From contig WTGE01000408.1 of the NCBI GenBank assembly GCA_011525445.1, positions 1-6,676 of the forward strand: DNA of 6,676 bases, written 5' to 3'. The stretch is from Synechococcus sp. CO36386bin_37 (GTDB taxonomy: Bacteria; Cyanobacteriota; Cyanobacteriia; PCC-6307; Cyanobiaceae). The translations under genes and the position numbers were made by a program. Numbering within the stretch: the stretch's first letter is position 1; every line of letters begins with the position of its first letter. The notes under the pieces were generated by a model. The model saw only the letters and a program-made list of their open reading frames with translations. It was not told the DNA's origin and made no database searches. Positions 1 to 5,529 of the stretch are shown here, one piece after another.

Positions 1-1
1 T

Positions 2-853
2 CTGAAGAACATGGTTGGGGATCAATTCCCGCTCAGACTTTCCTGAGAGGAGATAGTCGAGAATGGCTTCGCCACTTTGCGGGTTGGTGGCAAATGGAAT
101 TTGGTAAACGTCGCATAGGCGCCCCAAGGCTTCAATATCGGCATGGTGGGGGTGTGCGGAGAGTGGATCTCTGAAAAAAATCACACCACAGATGTTTTTG
201 GTGGAAATCATTGTTCCCACGGCTTGATCGCCGCCGAGAGGGCCCGATGCAACTTTTCGAGAGAGGACAAGTCCAGTTTTATTGAATAACAAGCTTCCGG
301 TTGTTCCTGTGGCAATCAGTGGAAATTGTTCGAGTTTGGTGCTCTGCATACTGCAGAACTCCATGAGGCTTCCCTTCATGTTGTTGTGGGCAATGAGAGC
401 AAGATATTTTTTCTTGTCAATAAAGCTTTCTCCCGCTATTTGCTCAAAGCGGACCTTGCTGATCGTCCTGAAGAATTCTTGAAATTTCAGAGCAAGATTC
501 TGATCTTCATTGAGAAAATCATGGAAGTTATGGCAGCTCAGCCTGGCTGCGATGCCGTCCTCTAATGCCTGGACACTAAAGTTTTGAATGCTTCTGTCTG
601 AAAATAGGCTGTCTCCTGCAAAATCGCCCTTAGCGTGGAGTCCCACCTGGCGATCGTCGTCAAGAGATTGTGTTAGCCCACTCAAAATAAAGACAAGGCT
701 GTCTGCAGGGTCGCCTTTGCTAATCAGTGTCTCTGCTTGCTTGAACGTTTCAATCGTCATCCATTTGCACAAGGTTTCGATCTCTTTTCCGCTGAATGAA
801 TATTTGAGGTTGCCCTCATTTTGTAAGGTCTTGACCAGGCTGTTGTGATCCAT
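2..853 (-). CDS. Cyclic-nucleotide-binding-like domain fused to methylglyoxal synthase (3' end outside window)
   Basis: Reading the minus strand from the ATG at 853 gives 284 codons with no stop up to the window edge. Residues about 20-140 look like a CRP/CNB-type beta-roll (GDPADSLVFILSG at 47-59, KGDFAGDSLF at 75-84). Residues about 147-284 match methylglyoxal synthase, which converts dihydroxyacetone phosphate to methylglyoxal and phosphate in the cytoplasm: LALIAHNNMKG (151-161), ATGTTG (181-186), SGPLGGDQAVG (203-213), FFRDPLSAHPHHAD (226-239), IPFATN (252-257). Compared with my recollection of E. coli MgsA, the catalytic Asp71 is Asp209, and Asp91, His98 and Asp101 are Asp229, His236 and Asp239; E. 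coli Asp20 is Asn157 here. The alignment reaches E. coli residue about 146 of 152, so only a short tail should be missing. E. coli MgsA has no N-terminal CNB domain, so this is a fusion. The CNB cassette lacks the usual Glu and Arg (Asp81, Gln90), so cAMP binding is uncertain. The start is the only in-frame ATG after the TAA at 878-880; no well-placed ribosome binding site precedes it. Confidence 0.9.
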   Translation of the reverse strand, partial: MDHNSLVKTLQNEGNLKYSFSGKEIETLCKWMTIETFKQAETLISKGDPADSLVFILSGLTQSLDDDRQVGLHAKGDFAGDSLFSDRSIQNFSVQALEDGIAARLSCHNFHDFLNEDQNLALKFQEFFRTISKVRFEQIAGESFIDKKKYLALIAHNNMKGSLMEFCSMQSTKLEQFPLIATGTTGSLLFNKTGLVLSRKVASGPLGGDQAVGTMISTKNICGVIFFRDPLSAHPHHADIEALGRLCDVYQIPFATNPQSGEAILDYLLSGKSERELIPNHVLQ

Positions 854-876
854 TGCTGCGATGACTGTCCTGACAT
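757..876 (-). other. Possible 39-codon upstream ORF overlapping the start of the CNB-methylglyoxal synthase gene
   Basis: On the minus strand, AGGA (885-882) is followed after 5 nt by ATG (876-874), the best-spaced Shine-Dalgarno/start pair near this gene. The frame runs 39 codons and ends at TGA (759-757), overlapping the main gene out of frame by about 97 nt. The peptide begins MSGQSSQQW and has no recognisable domain. It could be a regulatory leader or a chance ORF; if there were an indel it could also mark the true start of the fusion protein. Low confidence that it is translated. Confidence 0.2.
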
Positions 877-1090
877 GTTAATCCTGCTTTTGATTCAGGA
901 CTCCTCTGTCTTGAGTGCAAATCATTTCGTTTTTACGGAGTCTTTCGATCCGTTGTCAGCTTTGGTAGCCGTCATCCTGAGATGGCTGTCATTGCGATTC
1001 CCCATGGCTCTGAATGGCTTCGCCTGCTCACAAGATGGTTGAACTCCTCGCCAGACAGGCCACGATGGAGATTCGCTCCGGCACCTTTGC
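854..1090. other. Divergent intergenic region between the CNB-methylglyoxal synthase gene and the DUF3307 gene
   Basis: This 237-nt stretch must hold the promoters of two diverging transcripts. I found no convincing -35/-10 pair on either strand; TTGAGT at 911-916 followed 17 nt later by TACGGA is the best plus-strand candidate and is weak. No TGTGA-N6-TCACA site of the CRP/SYCRP1 type is visible. The side nearest the methylglyoxal synthase gene carries a 7-bp inverted repeat and an upstream start codon with a good Shine-Dalgarno spacing, described separately. Confidence 0.6.
867..901 (-). promoter_or_regulatory. Possible 5'-leader hairpin of the methylglyoxal synthase mRNA
   Basis: GTCCTGA (867-873) and TCAGGAC (895-901) are perfect 7-bp inverted repeats with a 21-nt spacer, lying 13 to 47 nt before the ATG at 853. 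In the minus-strand transcript the proximal arm contains the AGGA nearest that ATG, so folding would hide it. A stem of this length with a long loop is marginal in stability, and it could equally be a protein-binding site or chance. Confidence 0.25.
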
Positions 1091-1441
1091 ATGCAGATAG
1101 TCCTGGCCCCCGTCGATCAACCGCTGAATTTGCTGATCATGCTGATCCTTGGGCACTTTTTGGTCGACTTCCCTCTTCAGGGTGACAAGATGGCCGTTGA
1201 GAAGTGTGCTGGAAAAGACGTCACATTGAATTGGCGGTGGTGGCTTTCAGCCCATGCTGCAACCCATGGCTTCATGGTTGCTCTGCTCACTGGCATCCCC
1301 GTTCTCGGCCTTGCCGAAATGGTTGCTCATAGTTTGATTGATTTTGGCAAGTGCCGGTTTGGCTATAAGTTGATTGTTGATCAGGCACTGCATTGGGCTT
1401 GCAAAATCGTTTGGGTGGCTTGCCTAATGGCGATCAATTGA
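1091..1441 (+). CDS. Small DUF3307-type membrane protein
   Basis: 116-residue protein with three or four hydrophobic stretches (about 11-28, 52-75, 98-114) that resembles the DUF3307 family of unknown function. The family feel comes from the N-terminal LGHFLVDFPLQGDKMA (20-35) and from polar residues placed in or next to membrane segments: His22, Asp26, Gln30, Asp32, His55, His59, Glu76, His80, Asp84, Asp97, Gln98, His101. Such a His/Asp pattern suggests a metal site or catalytic centre in the membrane, which is an inference. The start is uncertain: ATG at 1091 has no ribosome binding site, and ATG at 1139 (Met17) would begin directly at the conserved MLILGHFLVDF. The frame is closed upstream by a TGA at 1040-1042. 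The channel gene follows after 32 nt on the same strand, so the two are likely cotranscribed. Confidence 0.75.
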   Translation: MQIVLAPVDQPLNLLIMLILGHFLVDFPLQGDKMAVEKCAGKDVTLNWRWWLSAHAATHGFMVALLTGIPVLGLAEMVAHSLIDFGKCRFGYKLIVDQALHWACKIVWVACLMAIN

Positions 1442-1473
1442 GACGGAGTTCGATTTAACGATCACAAGCCTTC

Positions 1474-2967
1474 ATGACGAGCTTTCTCCTCTTCGTTCTC
1501 TTCCTGCTCACGGTTGTGTTGGGCCGTGTGCGTCAGCTCGGGGCTTGGCGATTTTCTCGCTTGATCCCAAGCATGACGTTCTTCCGTGTGGCTTTGGCGG
1601 CGGGATTGCTGAGCCGAATGCTGATTGGCCTCGGGTTGCAGGGCGAGATTGTTGATTGGATTGCAGTCATTGCCAAGACGGGCCTCTTCGTTGCCTTGGC
1701 GGAACTGGCTCTCGATCTGATTTGGGTGGTGTTGGCGCGGTTGAGCCAGGGCGGCGTGGCTCCTCCTCGCATTCTCAAGGATTTGGCTTTGGTGGTTGCG
1801 GCTTTTGTGGTGGTAGCTGTTGAGCTCAATAGCCAGGGTGTGTTGACTACTGTCGGTTCAGCGGCGGTCTTGGGCGGACTAGCCTTCATTGTTGGTCCCG
1901 GTTCAGCAACTCAGGTTGGCAATATTTCTTCAGCTCTAGCTGTTCAAGTTGAGCGTCAATTCAGTGTGGGCGACTGGGTAGAAATTGCTGGTGAATTGGG
2001 TCGTGTTGAAAATATCTCTTGGAGTAGCACCTACCTTTATGACGACATTGACGACCGCTATATTGTGATTCCGAATTCGCTGATTGATCGCAGTAAGACA
2101 ATCAATTATTCAAGACCATCTTCAACGGAGTATCGACTTGAATTGGAGATTGGTTTGCCATTGGACATGCCTCCTGGCCTTGCTATGCAAGTTTTGCTGG
2201 TGGCTCTTAATTCTCACAAAGGTATTGTTGACCCTGAGCGAAGTCGGGTTATTCTTAGATCTATTGATCGGGATTCTATTGATTATATTCTTAAATTCTT
2301 TGTTGCTGATTTCAAGCTTCGCAATCAAATCCGTACAGATATCTATTCCAATGTTTGGTATGCGGTTGAGCGCAATGGTTATGCCTTGCCATATTCGATG
2401 ATTGATCTGAGGACAGCTCAGTCCCAGAGGCAACTGCTTGCACAGCGTCGAGAACGGGAACAGTGCGACAGTTTTTCCTCTCTGCGGTCGATCGAGTTGT
2501 TTTCTTCGTTGTGTGATGATGAGATTAGAGAAATCATTCGTAATGACCGTTTGATTTGCTTTGGTCCTGGCGAACTGGTCGTTCAGCTTGGAGATGTGGG
2601 TGGTTCGATGTATGTGCTGCTTGAGGGCAGCTGTTCTGTCTTGATTCCGAATCCCTCCGGTGCTGAGGGAATGATTGAGGTTGCTCAGCTTTCTTCGGGA
2701 ACCATTTTTGGTGAGATTTCTGCTTTAACGAATGCTCCGCGGACGGCGTCGATCAAGGCGGCCTCCCATGTGGTCCTCCAGGAGATCAGCCAACAGCAGA
2801 TTGAAACCATCTTTCTGAACAATCAGGAGGCCATGGCCGAGTTCGCGAAAGTGATGGCCTCACGGGAGGCATCGCTTAAGACGTTCACGCCAGAAGAAAC
2901 CAAATCCCTTGAGGTTGGTTTGCTCGAACGCATGACCAAGACGTTCAACAAATTGATGTTCTCTTGA
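1474..2967 (+). CDS. MscS-type channel with C-terminal cyclic-nucleotide-binding domain (bCNG-like)
   Basis: 497-residue inner-membrane channel protein. Hydrophobic segments lie at about 3-17, 34-55, 61-90, 101-118 and 122-158; the last, rich in Gly and Ala (VGSAAVLGGLAFIVGPGSA, 127-145), corresponds to the pore-lining helix of MscS. The MscS beta domain follows: QFSVGDWVEIAGELGRVENI (162-181) and YIVIPNSLI (196-204), then the alpha/beta cytoplasmic domain to about 315. A CNB domain occupies about 340-455, with the phosphate-binding cassette FGEISALTNAPRTASIKA (412-429); Glu414, Arg423 and Thr424 are the residues that normally contact the ribose 2'-OH and cyclic phosphate. Proteins of this build are known as bCNG channels and are reported to respond to cyclic nucleotides rather than chiefly to tension. 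Between the DUF3307 gene (32-nt gap) and the DUF928 gene (77-nt gap), all in one direction. No Shine-Dalgarno precedes ATG 1474. The central part, about 2040-2420, is much more AT-rich than the rest of the window. Confidence 0.9.
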   Translation: MTSFLLFVLFLLTVVLGRVRQLGAWRFSRLIPSMTFFRVALAAGLLSRMLIGLGLQGEIVDWIAVIAKTGLFVALAELALDLIWVVLARLSQGGVAPPRILKDLALVVAAFVVVAVELNSQGVLTTVGSAAVLGGLAFIVGPGSATQVGNISSALAVQVERQFSVGDWVEIAGELGRVENISWSSTYLYDDIDDRYIVIPNSLIDRSKTINYSRPSSTEYRLELEIGLPLDMPPGLAMQVLLVALNSHKGIVDPERSRVILRSIDRDSIDYILKFFVADFKLRNQIRTDIYSNVWYAVERNGYALPYSMIDLRTAQSQRQLLAQRREREQCDSFSSLRSIELFSSLCDDEIREIIRNDRLICFGPGELVVQLGDVGGSMYVLLEGSCSVLIPNPSGAEGMIEVAQLSSGTIFGEISALTNAPRTASIKAASHVVLQEISQQQIETIFLNNQEAMAEFAKVMASREASLKTFTPEETKSLEVGLLERMTKTFNKLMFS

Positions 2968-3044
2968 GCTGTGAGTTGTTTTCTCGAACCTTTGGCCAAC
3001 AGCAGAGTGTTTTGTCAGGATGTGTGTCGTTGTGCGTGATCGAT
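2968..3044 (+). other. Short gap between channel gene and DUF928 gene
   Basis: 77 nt with no clear terminator hairpin plus T-run, no CRP-like palindrome and no good Shine-Dalgarno. An open frame continues through it from TTG 2964, which is why longer forms of the DUF928 protein are possible, but the signal peptide argues for the ATG at 3045. Absence of a terminator fits co-transcription with the channel gene. Confidence 0.4.
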
Positions 3045-3683
3045 ATGGGTTCATCCGCCGCTCTGCACAAGGCATTGGCTGTCTGCCTCGGTATTTCTGT
3101 CTCCGTTGCGCTGTCTCCACTGGTTGGGCTGGCTCAGGCCAACCTTCGCAGCAGCTTCCCGGGGCGTCGGGTTGGTGGGGGAACCCGGGGTGAGTGCAGT
3201 GCTCGGACCCTGGTGCATCTTGTGCCTGATAGCAGCGTTTTTGCGCCTGGTGTCTCCGCTGATTTGGCCCTGGTGCAAGGACCGACGGCTAATCCCGTCA
3301 GCTTGACGATGACTTTTAAACCAGAAGCGGGTGGTGCGTCCACCAGCCAGACATTGCCTGCCTCTCCTGCTGGAGTCACCTTGGTGCGTCGATCCGCCAT
3401 CAGTGTTCCGACCATCTGGGAGTCGGGCTTTGATTGCAACTCTGGCGATACTGCGGCAAGTGCTGACCCCCTGTCGTTCATCGAAACGGCATCTCCACCG
3501 GCGGTGAGTCTTCTGCTCTCCACTGCGGAAGCCAGCGATGTGCAAGTGCAGAAGAACTTGCAGCGATTGCGCCAAAACTGCGGAGGAACGGTTGACGCAG
3601 CGGAAACGTTGTCTCAGTTCGGCTTGGCAGATGTCGTTACGGCTGAATGGCCTCAGGAGTTGCCGGTGCGTTGTCCATCTTGA
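3045..3683 (+). CDS. Exported DUF928-type protein
   Basis: 212-residue protein starting at ATG 3045. The N-terminus is a signal peptide: a short n-region with His8-Lys9, a hydrophobic core (about 10-29) and an AQA cleavage site after residue 32, so the mature protein should be in the periplasm or outside. The GRRVGGGTRGEC motif (40-51), a following LVPDSSVFAPG (59-69) and a later GFDC (128-131) resemble the DUF928 family, which is largely cyanobacterial and of unknown function. Mature cysteines 51, 131, 179 and 210 could form two disulfides. An upstream TTG at 2964 would add 27 residues ahead of the signal peptide and is less likely. DUF928 genes often sit near CHASE2 proteins in cyanobacteria (recollection), and a CHASE2 cyclase is the convergent neighbour, overlapping by 47 nt. 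A sensing or partner role for the CHASE2 domain is a guess. Confidence 0.75.
   Translation: MGSSAALHKALAVCLGISVSVALSPLVGLAQANLRSSFPGRRVGGGTRGECSARTLVHLVPDSSVFAPGVSADLALVQGPTANPVSLTMTFKPEAGGASTSQTLPASPAGVTLVRRSAISVPTIWESGFDCNSGDTAASADPLSFIETASPPAVSLLLSTAEASDVQVQKNLQRLRQNCGGTVDAAETLSQFGLADVVTAEWPQELPVRCPS
3161..3190 (+). other. Potential G-quadruplex motif / hairpin inside the DUF928 gene
   Basis: Four G-runs, GGGG (3161-3164), GGG (3169-3171), GGGGG (3177-3181) and GGGG (3187-3190), are separated by loops of 4, 5 and 5 nt, fitting the usual G3+N1-7 rule on the coding strand. The same bases can instead form a hairpin CGGGTT (3168-3173) with AACCCG (3182-3187). It encodes the conserved glycine/arginine motif of DUF928, which may be the whole explanation. 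Confidence 0.35.
3637..3683. other. 47-nt convergent coding overlap of DUF928 and CHASE2-cyclase genes
   Basis: The plus-strand DUF928 gene stops at TGA 3681-3683 and the minus-strand cyclase gene stops at TAA 3639-3637, so the last 14 or so codons of each gene share DNA. The cyclase tail here (NAPATPEAIQP) lies beyond the catalytic core and can vary. I see no bidirectional terminator; transcripts from both sides probably overlap at their 3' ends. Confidence 0.85.
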
Positions 3684-5529
3684 GTTCACTCACTTCAAGC
3701 GGTTCTTCGCGCCCCTTCACTTGCACAGGCCCCCAATACCCAAGATTCAGGCGACTCTTGAAGGTTGGATCAAGCAGGTCAAGGGTGGTGCTGGAGATCA
3801 GCACTCGAAGCACGCCTTCATGACGGTGTTTGTCGAGACTTTCCAGTCGTGACGCACAGTTGACGGAGTCGCCGATGACGGCGTATTCGATTCGCTCGGC
3901 GCTGCCCATCGACCCCACCAGGGCTTCCCCTGAATGAATGCCCATGCGGATTCTCATTGCTGGTTCTTGGTCTTGCAGCAGGTCCTTGTTCAGCTGTTCC
4001 AGCCCAGCTTTGATTTCCATTGCAGCTTCAATCGCGGCCTGTGCTTCTGCCTTGCTGTCCTGCTCGAGGGGAACCCCAAATACAGCAAGCATTCCATCGC
4101 CGGTGAATTTGTTCACCATGCCGCCGCGCTTGGTCACAGCTGGAACGCAGACCTCCATGCCGCGGTTGAGCCAGTCCATCAGTGCGCGGGGAGTCATCCC
4201 CTCCGACACGCTTGTGAAGTTCACCGTATCCGTGAACAGCACGGTGACGGGCAGTTGGCGACCCTCGAATCGCCCGTCGCTCAGAAGTTCATCACGCTGA
4301 TCCCAGAGTTGTTGGGCTACGGCTGGTGATGTGGTTTGCCCCAGCAGTTGTTTGATCTGTTGTGAATGCTGTTGGCTCATGGCACCCCGGCGCAGCCAAG
4401 CGGCACCGCCCATGCTCAGCAAACCGAAGGTGGGCATGGCGATTCCCACCCAGATGTGCTCCCAAAGCAGCCAAGTCAGCCCACCGGCGACTCCGGCGCT
4501 GAGTGCAACGACCACGAGCACGCTGCGTCGCAGGGTCGGCACCTTTTCCCCAAGCAGCGTTCCGCTGGCCATGCAGAGAAGGATCAGGATGAGGTTGCCC
4601 CAGCCCGGCATGATCCAGCCCGTGTTCAGTGTTCCGTTGTGGTGATCGAGCAGTGTGGCTACACGGTTGGCGTGGATTTCCACCCCAGACATCTGGAACA
4701 CCTCCTCTGACTGATGGAAACGGGTGTGCGGGACGTTGAAGAGATCTCTAAGGGATGGAGCTGTACTCCCGATCAACACAATTTGATCGCGAATCGCCTC
4801 TCTGGGGATTTCACCATCCAGCAGCTGTGTCAGTGAATAGAACCGATAGCTCCGCGGTTCGCGGAACCGAAGCAGACGCTGGATTCCAAGCCCAGCGTCG
4901 ATTTCGTTGTGGTAACCGCCCCCATCCGCGCTGAGCCAGGCGTCTTGATGGGTTCCGTCGTCCATCGCCTCCCGCAGGTTTCGATTACCGGTGGCGACCT
5001 CCATCACACGCATGGGGAAAGAGACCGTCGCTTCGTCTTGCCCGGTGACATGCACGAGGTCACGGCGCAGCACCCCGTCGGCGTCGAGGCTCAGGTCGTT
5101 GTAGGACTGACGCTCAGTGGGGGTCCCTGGAACCGGAGCGATGCCAGAGGCCACATTAAAAATCGAGACCAAGGTCGGTTCGTCTCGAAATCGATCACGA
5201 AGACATTGTTGTTGTCGACCAACGCCTTTATCGCGGTAGATGTCGAATCCGATGACGTCGACCCCGCCAGCGTTCAGGCGGTCAAAGGCTTTGCAAAACA
5301 GGGCGTCATCGATCGGCCAGCCAAAACGTTGAATGTCGCTTTCTTCAATGCCCACCAGGGTGATTGGCGTGTCTCGCCCGGATGGTGATGGACGTTGAGC
5401 GGTAACTAGGTCATAGAGGAGAAGATCGATGGTTTGGGCGAGACCGGCGCTGCGCAGCAACACGAGGATGACCACGGACACCAGATAAGGTCCGGCGCTT
5501 TGCAACAGCAGCTCTCGAACGTGCTTCAC
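3637..5529 (-). CDS. CHASE2-domain membrane class III nucleotide cyclase (probable adenylate cyclase)
   Basis: 630-residue membrane cyclase making a cyclic nucleotide from NTP in the cytoplasm. Order: one N-terminal membrane helix (about 13-31); an extracytoplasmic CHASE2 sensor (about 32-305; TPITLVGIEESDIQRFGWP 54-72, GGVDVIGFDIYRD 88-100, QIVLIGSTAP 249-258, GVEIHANRVATLL 282-294); three membrane helices (about 306-327, 335-356, 359-379); a short linker; and the catalytic domain (about 425-610). Metal-binding Asp434 (LFTDTVNFTS, 431-440) and Asp478 (KFTGDGMLAVFG, 474-485) are present, as are the transition-state residues Asn557 and Arg561 in GDSVNCASRLE (553-563). Lys474 is the adenine-selecting residue; the partner position, usually Thr or Asp after Tyr, is Ala550. 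This favours cAMP but leaves some doubt. Start is GTG 5529-5527, overlapping the speA stop as GTGA. Full-length and intact; the CHASE2 ligand is unknown. Confidence 0.93.
   Translation of the reverse strand: MKHVRELLLQSAGPYLVSVVILVLLRSAGLAQTIDLLLYDLVTAQRPSPSGRDTPITLVGIEESDIQRFGWPIDDALFCKAFDRLNAGGVDVIGFDIYRDKGVGRQQQCLRDRFRDEPTLVSIFNVASGIAPVPGTPTERQSYNDLSLDADGVLRRDLVHVTGQDEATVSFPMRVMEVATGNRNLREAMDDGTHQDAWLSADGGGYHNEIDAGLGIQRLLRFREPRSYRFYSLTQLLDGEIPREAIRDQIVLIGSTAPSLRDLFNVPHTRFHQSEEVFQMSGVEIHANRVATLLDHHNGTLNTGWIMPGWGNLILILLCMASGTLLGEKVPTLRRSVLVVVALSAGVAGGLTWLLWEHIWVGIAMPTFGLLSMGGAAWLRRGAMSQQHSQQIKQLLGQTTSPAVAQQLWDQRDELLSDGRFEGRQLPVTVLFTDTVNFTSVSEGMTPRALMDWLNRGMEVCVPAVTKRGGMVNKFTGDGMLAVFGVPLEQDSKAEAQAAIEAAMEIKAGLEQLNKDLLQDQEPAMRIRMGIHSGEALVGSMGSAERIEYAVIGDSVNCASRLESLDKHRHEGVLRVLISSTTLDLLDPTFKSRLNLGYWGPVQVKGREEPLEVSELKMDNAPATPEAIQP
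5526..5529 (-). promoter_or_regulatory. GTGA stop-start overlap coupling speA and the cyclase
   Basis: On the minus strand the speA stop TGA (5528-5526) overlaps the cyclase GTG start (5529-5527) in the sequence GGGTGAAGCAC. No separate Shine-Dalgarno is needed if ribosomes finishing speA reinitiate. The overlap also decides the cyclase start, because GTG here directly precedes the expected N-terminal membrane helix. Confidence 0.8.

Noticed and set aside
282..848. Plus-strand open frames opposite the CNB-methylglyoxal synthase gene
   Set aside because: The minus-strand frame carries clear enzyme motifs over the same DNA; the plus-strand peptides have none.
843..860. TGTGATCCATTGCTGC as a CRP/SYCRP1 site
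   Set aside because: Only the first half-site is present, and it overlaps the start codon; no TCACA at the right spacing.
61..1024. 13-bp direct repeat GAATGGCTTCGCC at 61-73 and 1012-1024
   Set aside because: Single short match in unrelated contexts with no flanking similarity; chance is enough.
1014..1100. 28-codon plus-strand ORF ending over the ATG at 1091
   Set aside because: No ribosome binding site and no recognisable peptide. It might couple to the DUF3307 start, but nothing beyond the overlap supports it.
3051..3689. Long minus-strand open frame (212 codons) opposite the DUF928 gene, and a second at 3134-3523
   Set aside because: No recognisable domain and low-complexity Arg/Gln-rich translation; the plus strand has a signal peptide and DUF928 motifs.
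3679..3699. CTTGA...TCAAG inverted repeat after the DUF928 stop as a terminator
   Set aside because: Five-bp stem with an 11-nt loop and no T-run; too weak, and it lies inside the cyclase gene.
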